DNA from: Anaerococcus sp. Marseille-Q5996
GTDB taxonomy: Bacteria; Bacillota; Clostridia; Tissierellales; Peptoniphilaceae
Direction of reading: 5' to 3'
Assembly (NCBI RefSeq): GCF_946893725.1
Contig: NZ_CAMPPE010000004.1
Coordinates: 62,001-126,000 of the forward strand
Length of the DNA: 64,000 nucleotides
The notes under the pieces: generated by a model
What the model saw: the letters and a program-made list of their open reading frames with translations, nothing else
What the model was told of the DNA's origin: nothing
The model's database searches: none
In this document: positions 35,887-44,467 of the stretch, in pieces
Position numbering within the stretch: position 1 is the stretch's first letter
Layout: the number at the start of each line of letters is the position of its first letter
Translations under genes and position numbers: made by a program

Positions 35887-37071
35887 ATGAAAATTAAAAA
35901 CTTTATGTCAATCGCTACAGCACTATCATTATCACTAGTATTAGCTTCTTGTGGTGCAAATACAGGAGAAAACACAAACGAAGCAGCTGATAATGAAACA
36001 AAAGTAGAAGAACAAGCAGATCAAACTGCTGATCAAGAAAAAGAAGCTGAAAGTCCTGAAGAAGGTGCAGCAGAAGCTCCAGAAGAAGATAAAGAAGAAG
36101 CAGCAGAAGCAGAACCAACAGGTGAAGAAGTTAGCCTAACAATGGTAACAGACTTTGGTGGAGTAAATGACAAATCATTTAACCAATCTGCTTACGAAGG
36201 ATTACAACAAGCTGAAGAAGAAGGAAAAGCAACTTTTGACTACATCGAAAGCCACAAAGAAGCTGACTATGTTCCAAACCTAGAAAGTGCTCTAGACTCA
36301 GAATCAGACCTTATCCTTACAGTAGGATTTGCATTATTCCCAGCTACAGATGAAGCTGCAGAAGAAAACCCAGAACGAAACTATGTAATTATCGATAACA
36401 CAAACGAAAATAACAGAGAAAACCTACTTGGTGTAACATTTGCTGACCACCAAAACTCATTTTTAGTAGGATACATTGCAGGTATGCAAACAGAAACTAA
36501 CAAAGTAGGATTTGTTGGTGGTATCACAGGTGTTATCATTGATAGATTTGAATATGGTTTTAGAGCAGGTGTTGAACAAGCAGCTCGTGACAAAGGCGAA
36601 GATATAGAAGTTGAAGTACAATACGCAAACAGCTTCTCTGATCAAGCAGCAGGTAAAAACATTGCAGATAGAATGTACCAAGAAGGTGCAGATGTAATCT
36701 TCCATGCTGCAGGTGGTGTTGGAATCGGTGTTATCGAAGCAGCAAAAGAAAACGACAAATGGGTAATCGGTGTAGACCGTGACCAACAAGACGAAGCTCC
36801 AGATAATATGCTAGTATCAACTGTAAAAGGTGTAGGTGATGCTGTAAGACTAATCATTGACGAATACGCTCAAGGCAAATTCGAAGCTGGAGACCAAAGA
36901 TTTACTCTTGCTGATGGTGATGCAGTAACAATCGCATACGCAGACAATGGTATAGTTAGCCAAGAAATCAAAGACAAAGTAGAAGAATTAAAACAACAAA
37001 TCATAGATGGCAAAATTGAAGTTCCAGAAAATAAAGAACAAGCAATTGACCAAGAATGGATTAAAGAATAA
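35887..37071 (+). CDS. BMP-family nucleoside-binding lipoprotein
   Basis: A 394-residue extracellular solute-binding lipoprotein with lipobox LASC (residues 19-22). An acidic Glu/Ala-rich linker (about residues 25-83) precedes the binding domain of the PnrA/BMP family: VTDFGGVNDKSFNQSAYEGL, then LLGVTFADHQNSFLVGYIAG, VGFVGGITGVIIDRFEYGF and VIFHAAGGVGIGVIEAA. Such proteins deliver nucleosides to the ABC importer encoded just downstream. The linker is longer and more acidic than usual. GGGAGGAAGAG precedes the ATG. A terminator follows. Confidence 0.92.
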   Translation: MKIKNFMSIATALSLSLVLASCGANTGENTNEAADNETKVEEQADQTADQEKEAESPEEGAAEAPEEDKEEAAEAEPTGEEVSLTMVTDFGGVNDKSFNQSAYEGLQQAEEEGKATFDYIESHKEADYVPNLESALDSESDLILTVGFALFPATDEAAEENPERNYVIIDNTNENNRENLLGVTFADHQNSFLVGYIAGMQTETNKVGFVGGITGVIIDRFEYGFRAGVEQAARDKGEDIEVEVQYANSFSDQAAGKNIADRMYQEGADVIFHAAGGVGIGVIEAAKENDKWVIGVDRDQQDEAPDNMLVSTVKGVGDAVRLIIDEYAQGKFEAGDQRFTLADGDAVTIAYADNGIVSQEIKDKVEELKQQIIDGKIEVPENKEQAIDQEWIKE

Positions 37072-37084
37072 ATTCATAATTAAT

Positions 37085-37107
37085 AGACCTCTTTATCGAG
37101 GTCTTTT
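37085..37107 (+). terminator. Intra-cluster terminator after BMP lipoprotein gene
   Basis: AGACCTC (37085-37091) and GAGGTCT (37098-37104), followed by TTT and AT-rich sequence. It may lower expression of the ATPase and permeases relative to the binding protein. Confidence 0.75.
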
Positions 37108-37187
37108 AATTTGCAAAAAAATCCTACTATAAAAGCATGATTTATGATATTATTAAGTAGATATATAAATAAAGAAGCGAGGGTATT

Positions 37188-38711
37188 ATGGATAAGCATT
37201 TAAATGAAAATCCTGTGGTATCTATGAAAAATATTAGCAAGTCTTTTGGAGATAATAAAGTTTTATCTAATGTCAATTTTGACTTGCATAAATCCGAAGT
37301 ACACGCTCTTTTAGGGGAAAATGGTGCTGGTAAAACAACACTTATGAATATTTTGTATGGTATGTTCCCACCAAGTGATGGAACAATAACTATAAATGGC
37401 AAAACTTTTACAAATATGACTCCTAAAATGGCCATAGATGCAGGTATTGGTATGGTTCACCAACATTTCATGTTAATAGAACCTCTTACTGTTACAGAAA
37501 ATATTATCTTAGGTTATGAAGAAGATACAGGTCTATTTTTAGATAGAAAGATAGCCAGAGAAAAAATATCAAAATTGTCCGAAGAATACGGGCTTATGAT
37601 TGATCCAGATGCAAGAGTTGAGGATATTACAGTTGGCCAACAACAAAGAGTAGAAATTTTAAAGGCTCTTTATAGGGGAGCGGATATTTTGATTTTTGAT
37701 GAGCCGACAGCAGTTTTAACTCCACAAGAAATCAATGAATTTATAGAAATTATAAACAAACTTACAAAAATGGATAAGTCAATCATAATCATTACCCACA
37801 AGCTTGCTGAAATCAAGGCCATGGCTGACAATTGTACTATTATCAGGCGTGGAGAGTTCATCGATAAGCTAAATGTAAAAGAAGTTGATGAAAATATTTT
37901 GGCAGAAAAAATGGTTGGACGTAATGTTAGCTTTAATGTAGACAAAAAGGCCCAAGAAACAGGTGGAGTAGTCCTAAAAGTAGAAGACCTTTGGGCAAAA
38001 GACCGCCGTGGTGTAGATATTTTAAAGGGCCTTGATTTAGAACTCCGTGCTGGAGAAATTTTGGGTATTGCTGGGGTTGATGGCAATGGTCAAACAGAGT
38101 TGATTGATTGTCTAACAGGTATGGCAAAGTCAAATAGAGGGATTATTACCCTAAATGGTAAGGATATTACAAATACAAATCCTAGAAATATCCTAGATAC
38201 TGGCATGAATTCTATCCCAGAAGACAGGCAAAAACGTGGTCTGATCTTAGAGTATCCTATAAAAGACAATTTGATTTTGGAAAATGTCCAAAAAGAGCCA
38301 TTTTCTAGCAAGGGAAGACTCAATTTTAAAAACATCGACGAAAATGCTAGGAATTTGGTAGAAAAATTTGACGTTAGACCAAATGATATTAACGAAAAAG
38401 CAGTTTCTCTTTCAGGTGGTAACCAGCAAAAAGTAATTATTGCCCGTGAAATTTCAAATAATCCTGATGTCCTAATAGCTGCCCAACCAACAAGAGGACT
38501 TGATGTTGGAGCAATCGAGTTTATCCACCAATACCTGGTAGAGCTTAGAAATGCAAACAAGGCTGTTTTATTAATCAGCTTTGAGCTTGATGAGGTTATG
38601 GACTTATCAGATAGGATTCTTGTAATTTACGATGGTAAAATAGTTGGTGAAAAAAATCCTAAAGAAACTGACGAATTTGAACTAGGTAGATTAATGGCAG
38701 GTGGAAAATGA
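37188..38711 (+). CDS. Nucleoside ABC importer, double ATPase subunit
   Basis: A 507-residue protein with two ABC domains. The first has Walker A GENGAGKTTL, signature VGQQQRVEIL and Walker B ILIFDEPTAVLTP. The second has a degenerate P-loop region (GVDGNGQTEL), signature SGGNQQKVIIARE and a QPTRGLDVG Walker B. This arrangement is typical of sugar/nucleoside importers of the RbsA/NupA type, where only one site is fully active. The TTG/ATG choice is clear: ATG at 37188. It overlaps the first permease by 4 bases. Confidence 0.93.
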   Translation: MDKHLNENPVVSMKNISKSFGDNKVLSNVNFDLHKSEVHALLGENGAGKTTLMNILYGMFPPSDGTITINGKTFTNMTPKMAIDAGIGMVHQHFMLIEPLTVTENIILGYEEDTGLFLDRKIAREKISKLSEEYGLMIDPDARVEDITVGQQQRVEILKALYRGADILIFDEPTAVLTPQEINEFIEIINKLTKMDKSIIIITHKLAEIKAMADNCTIIRRGEFIDKLNVKEVDENILAEKMVGRNVSFNVDKKAQETGGVVLKVEDLWAKDRRGVDILKGLDLELRAGEILGIAGVDGNGQTELIDCLTGMAKSNRGIITLNGKDITNTNPRNILDTGMNSIPEDRQKRGLILEYPIKDNLILENVQKEPFSSKGRLNFKNIDENARNLVEKFDVRPNDINEKAVSLSGGNQQKVIIAREISNNPDVLIAAQPTRGLDVGAIEFIHQYLVELRNANKAVLLISFELDEVMDLSDRILVIYDGKIVGEKNPKETDEFELGRLMAGGK

Positions 38712-40033
38712 CAGAAAATACACAACAAGTTAAGGCTAATAAGAAACTTGCACGCGGCAATTCCAAGTTAATATTTACCTTGATTTCGATATTATTAGGA
38801 TTTTTAGTAGGTGCAATTGTACTTAGCATATCAGGATATGACCCAATTGAGGGTTACCAAGCCTTATTTCAAGGGATTTTTAAGACTCCAAGAAATCTGG
38901 GATGGGCAATTGTAAGCTCAACTCCAATTATTTTGACAGGTCTTGGCGTTTGCTTTGCTTTTCAAACAGGACTTTTCAATATGGGGGCTGAGGGACAATT
39001 TATAATTGGTACTGTTGTAGGATTTTTGGTTGGATATAGATTGCCGCTTCCTCCAATCCTTCATCCAATTGTTGCCATAATTTTGGCAATGATTGCCGGT
39101 GCTCTTTATGGAGCTATAGCAGGCTATATCAAAGCACGTTTTGGTATCCATGAGGTAATTTCAACTATCATGTTAAACTGGATTGCCTTTTATTTCCAAA
39201 ACTTTATTGGCTATGCTTATCAGCAACCTAACTCTATGGGAACTTTTGATGTCCTTGATAGTGCAAAAATAACCATGTTTGATAGGGCAACTGTTAAAAA
39301 TTTTGGACCATTTTTTAGCAAATTTTTTAAAGCGCCAATTCACTTTGGTACTATCCTTGCTATTATTGCAGTCATTTTAGTTTGGTATATCCTAAATAAG
39401 ACTGTTTTAGGTTATGAATTAAAGGCTGTTGGCTTAAATCGTGAGGCCAGTGAGTATGGTGGGATTGATTCTGGCAAAAAAATTGTCCAATCAATGTCAA
39501 TTTCTGGGGCAATTTGTGCCCTTGCTGGTGTTACACAGGTTTTAGGATTTACCTATGCTATTTCTATAATTTCTGCCATGGATAATTATGGATTTGACGG
39601 ATTAGCCGTTTCACTTTTAGCAGGCAATAATCCAATAGGAGTTATATTTTCAGGCTTATTCTTTGGTTCACTAAAATATGCGGGAAGCAATATCCAAAGA
39701 GTTATGGGAGTGCCAACAGAATTGATCAATATCATAATTGGTACAATCATCCTATTTACAGCCGTACCATTGGTATTTAGAATTATTCGTGCAAAATTTA
39801 GGAACAGAAAAAATGCCAAAAATCAACTAGCAAATGCAGAAAAAATTGAAAAACCAATTAAAGAAGTAAAAGAAAAAGAAGTTTTAGAAGACAAAACTAT
39901 TGATAAAGAAGAAACAGAAATTCTTGAAAAAGATGAAGTAAAAGAAGAGATCAAATCTGATTCTAATCCAAGAGTAATAAACGAAACTGGAGAAGAAATT
40001 ATTATAAGAACTGTAGATAAGGAGGAGGAGTAA
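38708..40033 (+). CDS. Nucleoside ABC importer, permease 1
   Basis: A 441-residue permease of the BPD_transp_2 family with about eight to ten membrane helices, including the conserved LFNMGAEGQFIIG and KARFGIHEVISTIMLNWIA blocks. After about residue 375 a highly charged tail of some 65 residues rich in Glu and Lys extends into the cytoplasm; this is not usual for the family. It overlaps the ATPase gene by 4 bases, and the second permease starts one base after its stop. Confidence 0.92.
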   Translation: MTENTQQVKANKKLARGNSKLIFTLISILLGFLVGAIVLSISGYDPIEGYQALFQGIFKTPRNLGWAIVSSTPIILTGLGVCFAFQTGLFNMGAEGQFIIGTVVGFLVGYRLPLPPILHPIVAIILAMIAGALYGAIAGYIKARFGIHEVISTIMLNWIAFYFQNFIGYAYQQPNSMGTFDVLDSAKITMFDRATVKNFGPFFSKFFKAPIHFGTILAIIAVILVWYILNKTVLGYELKAVGLNREASEYGGIDSGKKIVQSMSISGAICALAGVTQVLGFTYAISIISAMDNYGFDGLAVSLLAGNNPIGVIFSGLFFGSLKYAGSNIQRVMGVPTELINIIIGTIILFTAVPLVFRIIRAKFRNRKNAKNQLANAEKIEKPIKEVKEKEVLEDKTIDKEETEILEKDEVKEEIKSDSNPRVINETGEEIIIRTVDKEEE

Positions 40034-40034
40034 T

Positions 40035-40967
40035 ATGAATTTAGTAATGCTCGCTTTAATAATCGGAAATACATTTTCAAACGCTGCTCCAGTACTTTTT
40101 GCAGGACTTGGCGGCATGATGAGCGAAAAATCTGGTGTTGTAAATATTGGACTTGAAGGAATGATGACAATTGGTGCCCTAGTTGGAGCCACTGTTGGAT
40201 ACAAAGTTGGCAATCCTTGGTTGGCATTTTTAGCTGGAGGACTGGCTGGTGCTGGTTTTGGTTTAATTCACGCCTTTATATCAGTTTCCCTAGGTGGTGA
40301 CCAAACTATTTCTGGTATAGCCATAAATACACTAGGACCTGGTTTGGCCCTATTTTTAGCAAGATTATTTTTTGATGGAGCAAGCCAAACTCCTTCTATC
40401 CCTCTTGAAAACAAAATCCCAAGGTTATTTAGAGGGTCAGATAATCAAATAATTTTAAATATTTTTGGTCAATACGCCACAGTTTATATTGCCCTAATAA
40501 TGGTAGTAGTTTTATACCTTTTCCTTTACAAAACAAAATGGGGGCTTAGGGTAATAGCAGTTGGAGAACATCCAAAAGCTGCTGAAACCTTAAATATTTC
40601 TGTAACAATGACTAGATACTTATCAGTAATATTTTCTGGCTTTATGGCAGGGCTTGGTGGGGCAAGCATGGCTCTAGCGGTTGTAAGTTCATTTTCACCA
40701 TCTCTTATTGCAGGGCAAGGATATATTGCTTTGGTTACAGTAATTTTTGGTAATTGGAAACCACAAGGTGTACTCCTAGGATCATTATTCTTTGGTCTTG
40801 CCCAATCAATTGCAACCTACCTAGGTGGGTCAGGATTAAATGTGCCAATAGAATTTATTTCAATGATTCCTTATGTAGCAACATTACTAATCCTAATTAT
40901 CTTCCAAAGAAGGTCAAAGGCACCAAAAGCATCTGGTAAGCCATATTTAACTATAGATAATATATAA
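40035..40967 (+). CDS. Nucleoside ABC importer, permease 2
   Basis: A 310-residue permease of the same family with about eight helices and the motifs SEKSGVVNIGLEGMM and GGDQTISGIAINTLGPG. With permease 1 it forms the membrane channel of the BMP-type nucleoside importer. AAGGAGGAGTAAT precedes the ATG, so the site lies within the end of permease 1. A terminator follows. Confidence 0.93.
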   Translation: MNLVMLALIIGNTFSNAAPVLFAGLGGMMSEKSGVVNIGLEGMMTIGALVGATVGYKVGNPWLAFLAGGLAGAGFGLIHAFISVSLGGDQTISGIAINTLGPGLALFLARLFFDGASQTPSIPLENKIPRLFRGSDNQIILNIFGQYATVYIALIMVVVLYLFLYKTKWGLRVIAVGEHPKAAETLNISVTMTRYLSVIFSGFMAGLGGASMALAVVSSFSPSLIAGQGYIALVTVIFGNWKPQGVLLGSLFFGLAQSIATYLGGSGLNVPIEFISMIPYVATLLILIIFQRRSKAPKASGKPYLTIDNI

Positions 40968-40976
40968 TTTTTCACA

Positions 40977-41008
40977 ATATAAGCCCTTTTTAGGGTTTAT
41001 ATTTTTGT
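40977..41008 (+). terminator. Terminator of the nucleoside importer operon
   Basis: ATATAAGCCCT (40977-40987) pairs with AGGGTTTATAT (40992-41002), with a TTTT loop and a following T run. Confidence 0.85.
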
Positions 41009-41052
41009 CAAAAAGTTGTATATTATAATATATAGCTATAAAAGGAGCAAGC

Positions 41053-43482
41053 ATGAATTGTACTAACTGCGGTGCAAGGGTAGATGATAGTGCGAGATTT
41101 TGTCCAGTTTGTGGCCACAAACTAAAAAGTGACAATCCGCCAATAACACAGGAATCCCCACAAGAAGAGGCTTTGCCAAGGGAAAAATCTACCTATGAAT
41201 CGATAAAAAATAATGAAAACTTAATAGAAAATCAAAAAGCACAAGATCAGCCAAAGGAAAAAGAAAGTAGGATTAAAAGATTTGTAAGTTCTTTCTCCAG
41301 CAAGAAAACTCAAGATAAGCAATCTAAAAAAGAAGCAAATGAGCAAATTGCTGATGAAATTTTTGAAAACGACAATAATTATAGCCATTTAAATCAAAAA
41401 ATTGAACCTGAAAAAGCAAATGAAAATGAGATTCCACCTTCATATTATGGTTACAATCCAGTTGAAGATAGGCAAAGGAAAGATTTAAGAAATCCTTCTA
41501 CTAATCATAATAGCAACAACCCAACTGATTATGTGCAAAATAAGGTCTTACATAGGCAAAGTGAAAATAATTTTGAAAGCAAAGGCCAAAATCAAAATCA
41601 AGATTATCAGCCAAATCAATTTGCAAATGAAACAAGCCTTTCAAGTCAGATGCGTGTTGCACAAAATCTGGGTAAGGCAGCTGGATATTATAAAAATTCA
41701 GATGAGCCTAGCAAAGAAGAAGTAAGATATGACGACATACCAAATGAATTTGTAGAAGCAAGAATAGCTAGACAAATCAATGGTGGTGGGCCAAAAATAT
41801 CCTTTAGTCAAAATGAATTTGAATCTTATAGACCAGATGATAGGACCCAGGCGGGAAATAGGCCTATTGCAGATGAAAAACAAGATGCAAGGACCTTTGA
41901 ACCTGCAAACACTTCAAATCCTGTAAATGATCAAACAAATACAGAACCAAATAAAGAAGAAAAAGAGCCTTTCAAATTCAAAGCAATTTATCTCTTACCA
42001 CTTCTAATCATAGCCCTTGCCCTTGCAGGAGTATATTTACTCAAAAACCGCACGGCTCCAGAAGTAGAAATTGACCTAAGTCAATATATAGATGTGACAT
42101 ATAGCGGTGATGATGGGGCAGCAAGTCCAAGTGCTACTTTAAACTCATCCAAATTATTGGCAGATTATGGCAATGATATAGCTTATGTTAATAAAGATAG
42201 AAAAGATGACCAATATTCATCACCTGCTAATCAATTGGTAGCTGACTTAGAAAAAAGCACAAACTTCCAATTTAGCAAGGATACTAACCTATCAAATGGT
42301 GAAGAAATCACAGTTGTAGCCAATGTTTCTGATAGTGCAATTGCAGATGATTACAATGTAATGTTTACAAATACTATAAAATCAGTAATTGTAGACGGGC
42401 TTATAACCCAAGAATATGTAGATCCATTTGAATATATGGATGTAAATTTTGAAGGCGAAAGTCCAAATATGACACTAACTGCAAACTTTAGAGAAGATGC
42501 ACCAGAATACTTAAAAAATATAGAAATTGCACCAAGCAAAACTAGTGAACTAGCTAGTGGTGAGGAAGTAAATATTTCCTTAAACTTTGATGAAGATGAG
42601 ATATTTAATTCTTATGGCATCAGATTAGATCCAATCGATAAGACATTTACAGCACCAGGTGAAGATGACCAAACTGAGGAAGAAAACTCTGATCAGGAGG
42701 CTAACACCGAAGCAAGTGGTGACTTAGGAGATGGATTTATATCAACAATTGATAATCTAGATGAAGAATTGCTAGGAACCCTAAAATATAATGCCGGTCA
42801 ATTAATAAGAGAAACATTTGGCGGCAGATCATTTACAGAGATAAATGAAATAAATTATCTAGGAGCTATCACAGGCTCAGATGCAAATGCAGATCTAAAA
42901 AACAGGGTAATGCTAATTTATGAAGTAAAGGCAAAGGAAGACTACGAAGGTCGTTACACAAATGACTTTACCTACTATACATTTGTTGAATATCAAAATG
43001 TAAAAGATAGCAAGGCTGATGATGGCAAATTCTACACAGAAGGGCCAATCACAACAGATAATGAAATCTTCCACAAATTCTTCGTAGAAGATGACTACAC
43101 TTATTATGAGATTCCATATTATGGATTTGCATTCTTAGAAGAAGTCATCACAAGAGCTAATAATGCCCTATCCGGACTAGATATAGAAGACTCAATATCA
43201 GTTGATGTTTCAAAATATTTTGAAAAATCTGACGGAGTTGCAGGTGAATACCAAGGCAACGGTACAAGATTATCATTAAAATCTGATGGAACACTAAGAT
43301 ATAAACTAGACCAAAGAGTTCATACAGGAACATGGAGCGAAAATGGTTCTGAAGTAAGCCTTACCATCCAAGGTGTCAATGTAGATACACCAATCAATGC
43401 AAAATTTGAAAACGGAGCACTAAACGTAGCAGAACAAGGCGAAATGACAGGACAAACATTTAATAAAATGGAAGCATTTTAA
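41053..43482 (+). CDS. Zinc-ribbon membrane protein (TcaA/YvbJ-like layout)
   Basis: An 809-residue protein. It starts with a zinc ribbon (CTNCG...CPVCG, residues 3-24), followed by a long charged, Gln/Asn-rich cytoplasmic stretch, one membrane helix (about 312-334), then an extracellular part with two repeated modules (EIDLSQYIDVTY and DPFEYMDVNF). A C-terminal lipocalin-like segment follows (GEYQGNGTRLSLKSDGTLRYKL). The zinc ribbon, helix and repeated outer modules resemble TcaA/YvbJ proteins that affect wall stress and glycopeptide response. That similarity is by layout only. GGAG precedes the ATG and a terminator follows. Confidence 0.75.
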   Translation: MNCTNCGARVDDSARFCPVCGHKLKSDNPPITQESPQEEALPREKSTYESIKNNENLIENQKAQDQPKEKESRIKRFVSSFSSKKTQDKQSKKEANEQIADEIFENDNNYSHLNQKIEPEKANENEIPPSYYGYNPVEDRQRKDLRNPSTNHNSNNPTDYVQNKVLHRQSENNFESKGQNQNQDYQPNQFANETSLSSQMRVAQNLGKAAGYYKNSDEPSKEEVRYDDIPNEFVEARIARQINGGGPKISFSQNEFESYRPDDRTQAGNRPIADEKQDARTFEPANTSNPVNDQTNTEPNKEEKEPFKFKAIYLLPLLIIALALAGVYLLKNRTAPEVEIDLSQYIDVTYSGDDGAASPSATLNSSKLLADYGNDIAYVNKDRKDDQYSSPANQLVADLEKSTNFQFSKDTNLSNGEEITVVANVSDSAIADDYNVMFTNTIKSVIVDGLITQEYVDPFEYMDVNFEGESPNMTLTANFREDAPEYLKNIEIAPSKTSELASGEEVNISLNFDEDEIFNSYGIRLDPIDKTFTAPGEDDQTEEENSDQEANTEASGDLGDGFISTIDNLDEELLGTLKYNAGQLIRETFGGRSFTEINEINYLGAITGSDANADLKNRVMLIYEVKAKEDYEGRYTNDFTYYTFVEYQNVKDSKADDGKFYTEGPITTDNEIFHKFFVEDDYTYYEIPYYGFAFLEEVITRANNALSGLDIEDSISVDVSKYFEKSDGVAGEYQGNGTRLSLKSDGTLRYKLDQRVHTGTWSENGSEVSLTIQGVNVDTPINAKFENGALNVAEQGEMTGQTFNKMEAF

Positions 43483-43486
43483 AAAG

Positions 43487-43519
43487 AAACCCGATAAGAA
43501 AACTTATCGGGTTTTTGTT
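43487..43519 (+). terminator. Terminator of zinc-ribbon protein gene
   Basis: Perfect twelve-base stem AAACCCGATAAG (43487-43498) and CTTATCGGGTTT (43503-43514), AAAA loop, then T-rich sequence. Confidence 0.9.
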
Positions 43520-43689
43520 TACAAAATTTTAAAGAGAAATAGATACAATTAAAATTGAATTAATTAGAAAGACTTCAAGCCAACAATCCTAATCTTCTCA
43601 AAGCCAGTGCTAGCAACAATAAATCCTTATATTAAATAAAAAGTATAAAAATAAGTAAAAAAATAAGGACTTTATAGTCCTTTATTACA

Positions 43690-43749
43690 TGGTCGGGGTG
43701 AAAGGATTCGAAGCATCGAGCCTCATCTTCTCAAAGCCAGTGCTAGCAA
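43690..43749 (-). pseudogene. tRNA-Pro remnant, copy B
   Basis: Matches the intact tRNA-Pro over its CCA end and acceptor 3' strand, but the T-arm is altered (GAAGCATCGA where the gene has GAACCTTCGA) and the anticodon stem no longer pairs. The 5' half is absent. It has no promoter. Confidence 0.75.
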
Positions 43750-43821
43750 AATTTAACTATTATATTAAATAAAAATATAAAAATAAGTAAAAAAATAAGG
43801 ACTTTATAGTCCTTTATTACA

Positions 43822-43881
43822 TGGTCGGGGTGAAAGGATTCGAACCTTTGAGCCTCATCTTCTCAAAGCCAGTGTTGCCAA
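43822..43881 (-). pseudogene. tRNA-Pro remnant, copy C
   Basis: Keeps the CCA end, acceptor 3' strand and an intact T-arm, but the anticodon region is degenerate (loop TTTGAGA instead of TTTGGGA) and the D-arm and acceptor 5' strand are missing. It has no promoter of its own. Confidence 0.75.
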
Positions 43882-43921
43882 CAATAAATCCTTATATTAA
43901 ATAAAAAATATAAAAATAAGT

Positions 43922-43948
43922 AAAAAAAATAAGGACTTTATAGTCCTT
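43922..43948 (-). terminator. Terminator of tRNA-Pro
   Basis: On the minus strand the stem AAGGACT/AGTCCTT (43942-43948 with 43931-43937) is followed by ATTTTTTTT. It begins 8 bases after the tRNA CCA end. The same element is repeated in each tandem unit downstream. Confidence 0.85.
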
Positions 43949-43955
43949 TATTACA

Positions 43956-44032
43956 TGGTCGGGGTGAAAGGATTCGAACCTTCGACCTCATGTTCCCAAA
44001 ACACGCGCGCTACCAAGCTGCGCCACACCCCG
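43956..44032 (-). tRNA. tRNA-Pro (anticodon TGG)
   Basis: A 77-nt cloverleaf with encoded CCA. The acceptor stem is CGGGGTG/CACCCCG, the D-stem GCGC/GCGC, and the anticodon stem CGTGT/ACATG with loop TTTGGGA giving anticodon TGG. The T-arm GAAGG/CCTTT encloses TTCGAAT. The discriminator base is A. Confidence 0.97.
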
Positions 44033-44050
44033 TTAAGTGATTACTATGTA

Positions 44051-44079
44051 AGTATACACCCTATTTTACTTTATGTCAA
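44051..44079 (-). promoter_or_regulatory. Promoter of tRNA-Pro
   Basis: Consensus TTGACA (44074-44079), 17-base spacer, TATACT (44051-44056), with transcription starting about 12 bases before the tRNA. Directly upstream of the -35 is an AT-only inverted repeat (TTTTGTAAA 44082-44090, TTTACAAAA 44108-44116, with T7/A7 between), which could act as an UP element. Confidence 0.88.
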
Positions 44080-44200
44080 GTTTTTGTAAAAGTTTTTTTA
44101 AAAAAAGTTTACAAAAGCAAATTTTGACCCCAACTTTTGGGAAGTCTGTTATAATAATACCATAAGCAAAATTAAAAGTAAACACAAATTAAGGAAAATT

Positions 44201-44467
44201 ATGCTAGTTTTAGATGCAAAAGATTTTACCGACCAAAAGACCTTTTATAAGCTTTTGAATGAGCAAATTGATTTTTACTATTATGTATAAAACCTAGATG
44301 CCCTTTATGATTTTTTGGTGACTGCCGATTATCAGATAAGGATTATAAATTATAGGCATATGTTTATAAATCTTGGTGAGTATGGCCAAAGGCTTATGAC
44401 AGTTTTTATAGATGCGGTAAAGGATTATGATGCAAATGTAAGTTTGGAGCATGGCAATGGTTTATAA
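44201..44467 (+). pseudogene. Barstar-family protein, interrupted by an in-frame stop
   Basis: The frame from the ATG at 44201 reads MLVLDAKDFTDQKTFYKLL, then YYYV, a TAA at 44288-44290, and then continues as NLDALYDFLVTADYQIRI and GEYGQRLMTVFIDAVKDY to a stop at 44465-44467. NLDALYDFL is the barstar (RNase inhibitor) core, normally preceded by G-K/R, so a change turned that codon into a stop. AAGGAAAA precedes the ATG. The frame overlaps the GntR gene start by 17 bases. No barnase-like gene is nearby. It is probably inactive. Confidence 0.65.

Larger units (their letters stand above)
43588..43955. repeat. Tandem ~133-bp units, each carrying a tRNA-Pro 3' fragment and terminator
   Basis: Two full units (43690-43821, 132 bp; 43822-43955, 134 bp) and one truncated unit (43588-43689) lie beside the intact tRNA-Pro. 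Each full unit has the tRNA 3' end with CCA, T-arm and part of the anticodon arm, an AT-rich spacer and the AAGGACT/AGTCCTT terminator. The D-arm and 5' acceptor strand are missing in all copies. The sequence 43520-43587 between the upstream terminator and the array is AT-rich with nothing recognisable. Confidence 0.88.

Noticed and set aside
43588-43955. Regular repeats considered as a CRISPR array
   Set aside because: The period is about 133 bp, copies are diverged, and the repeated sequence is a tRNA 3' end plus terminator. There is no short direct repeat with unique spacers and no cas genes nearby.
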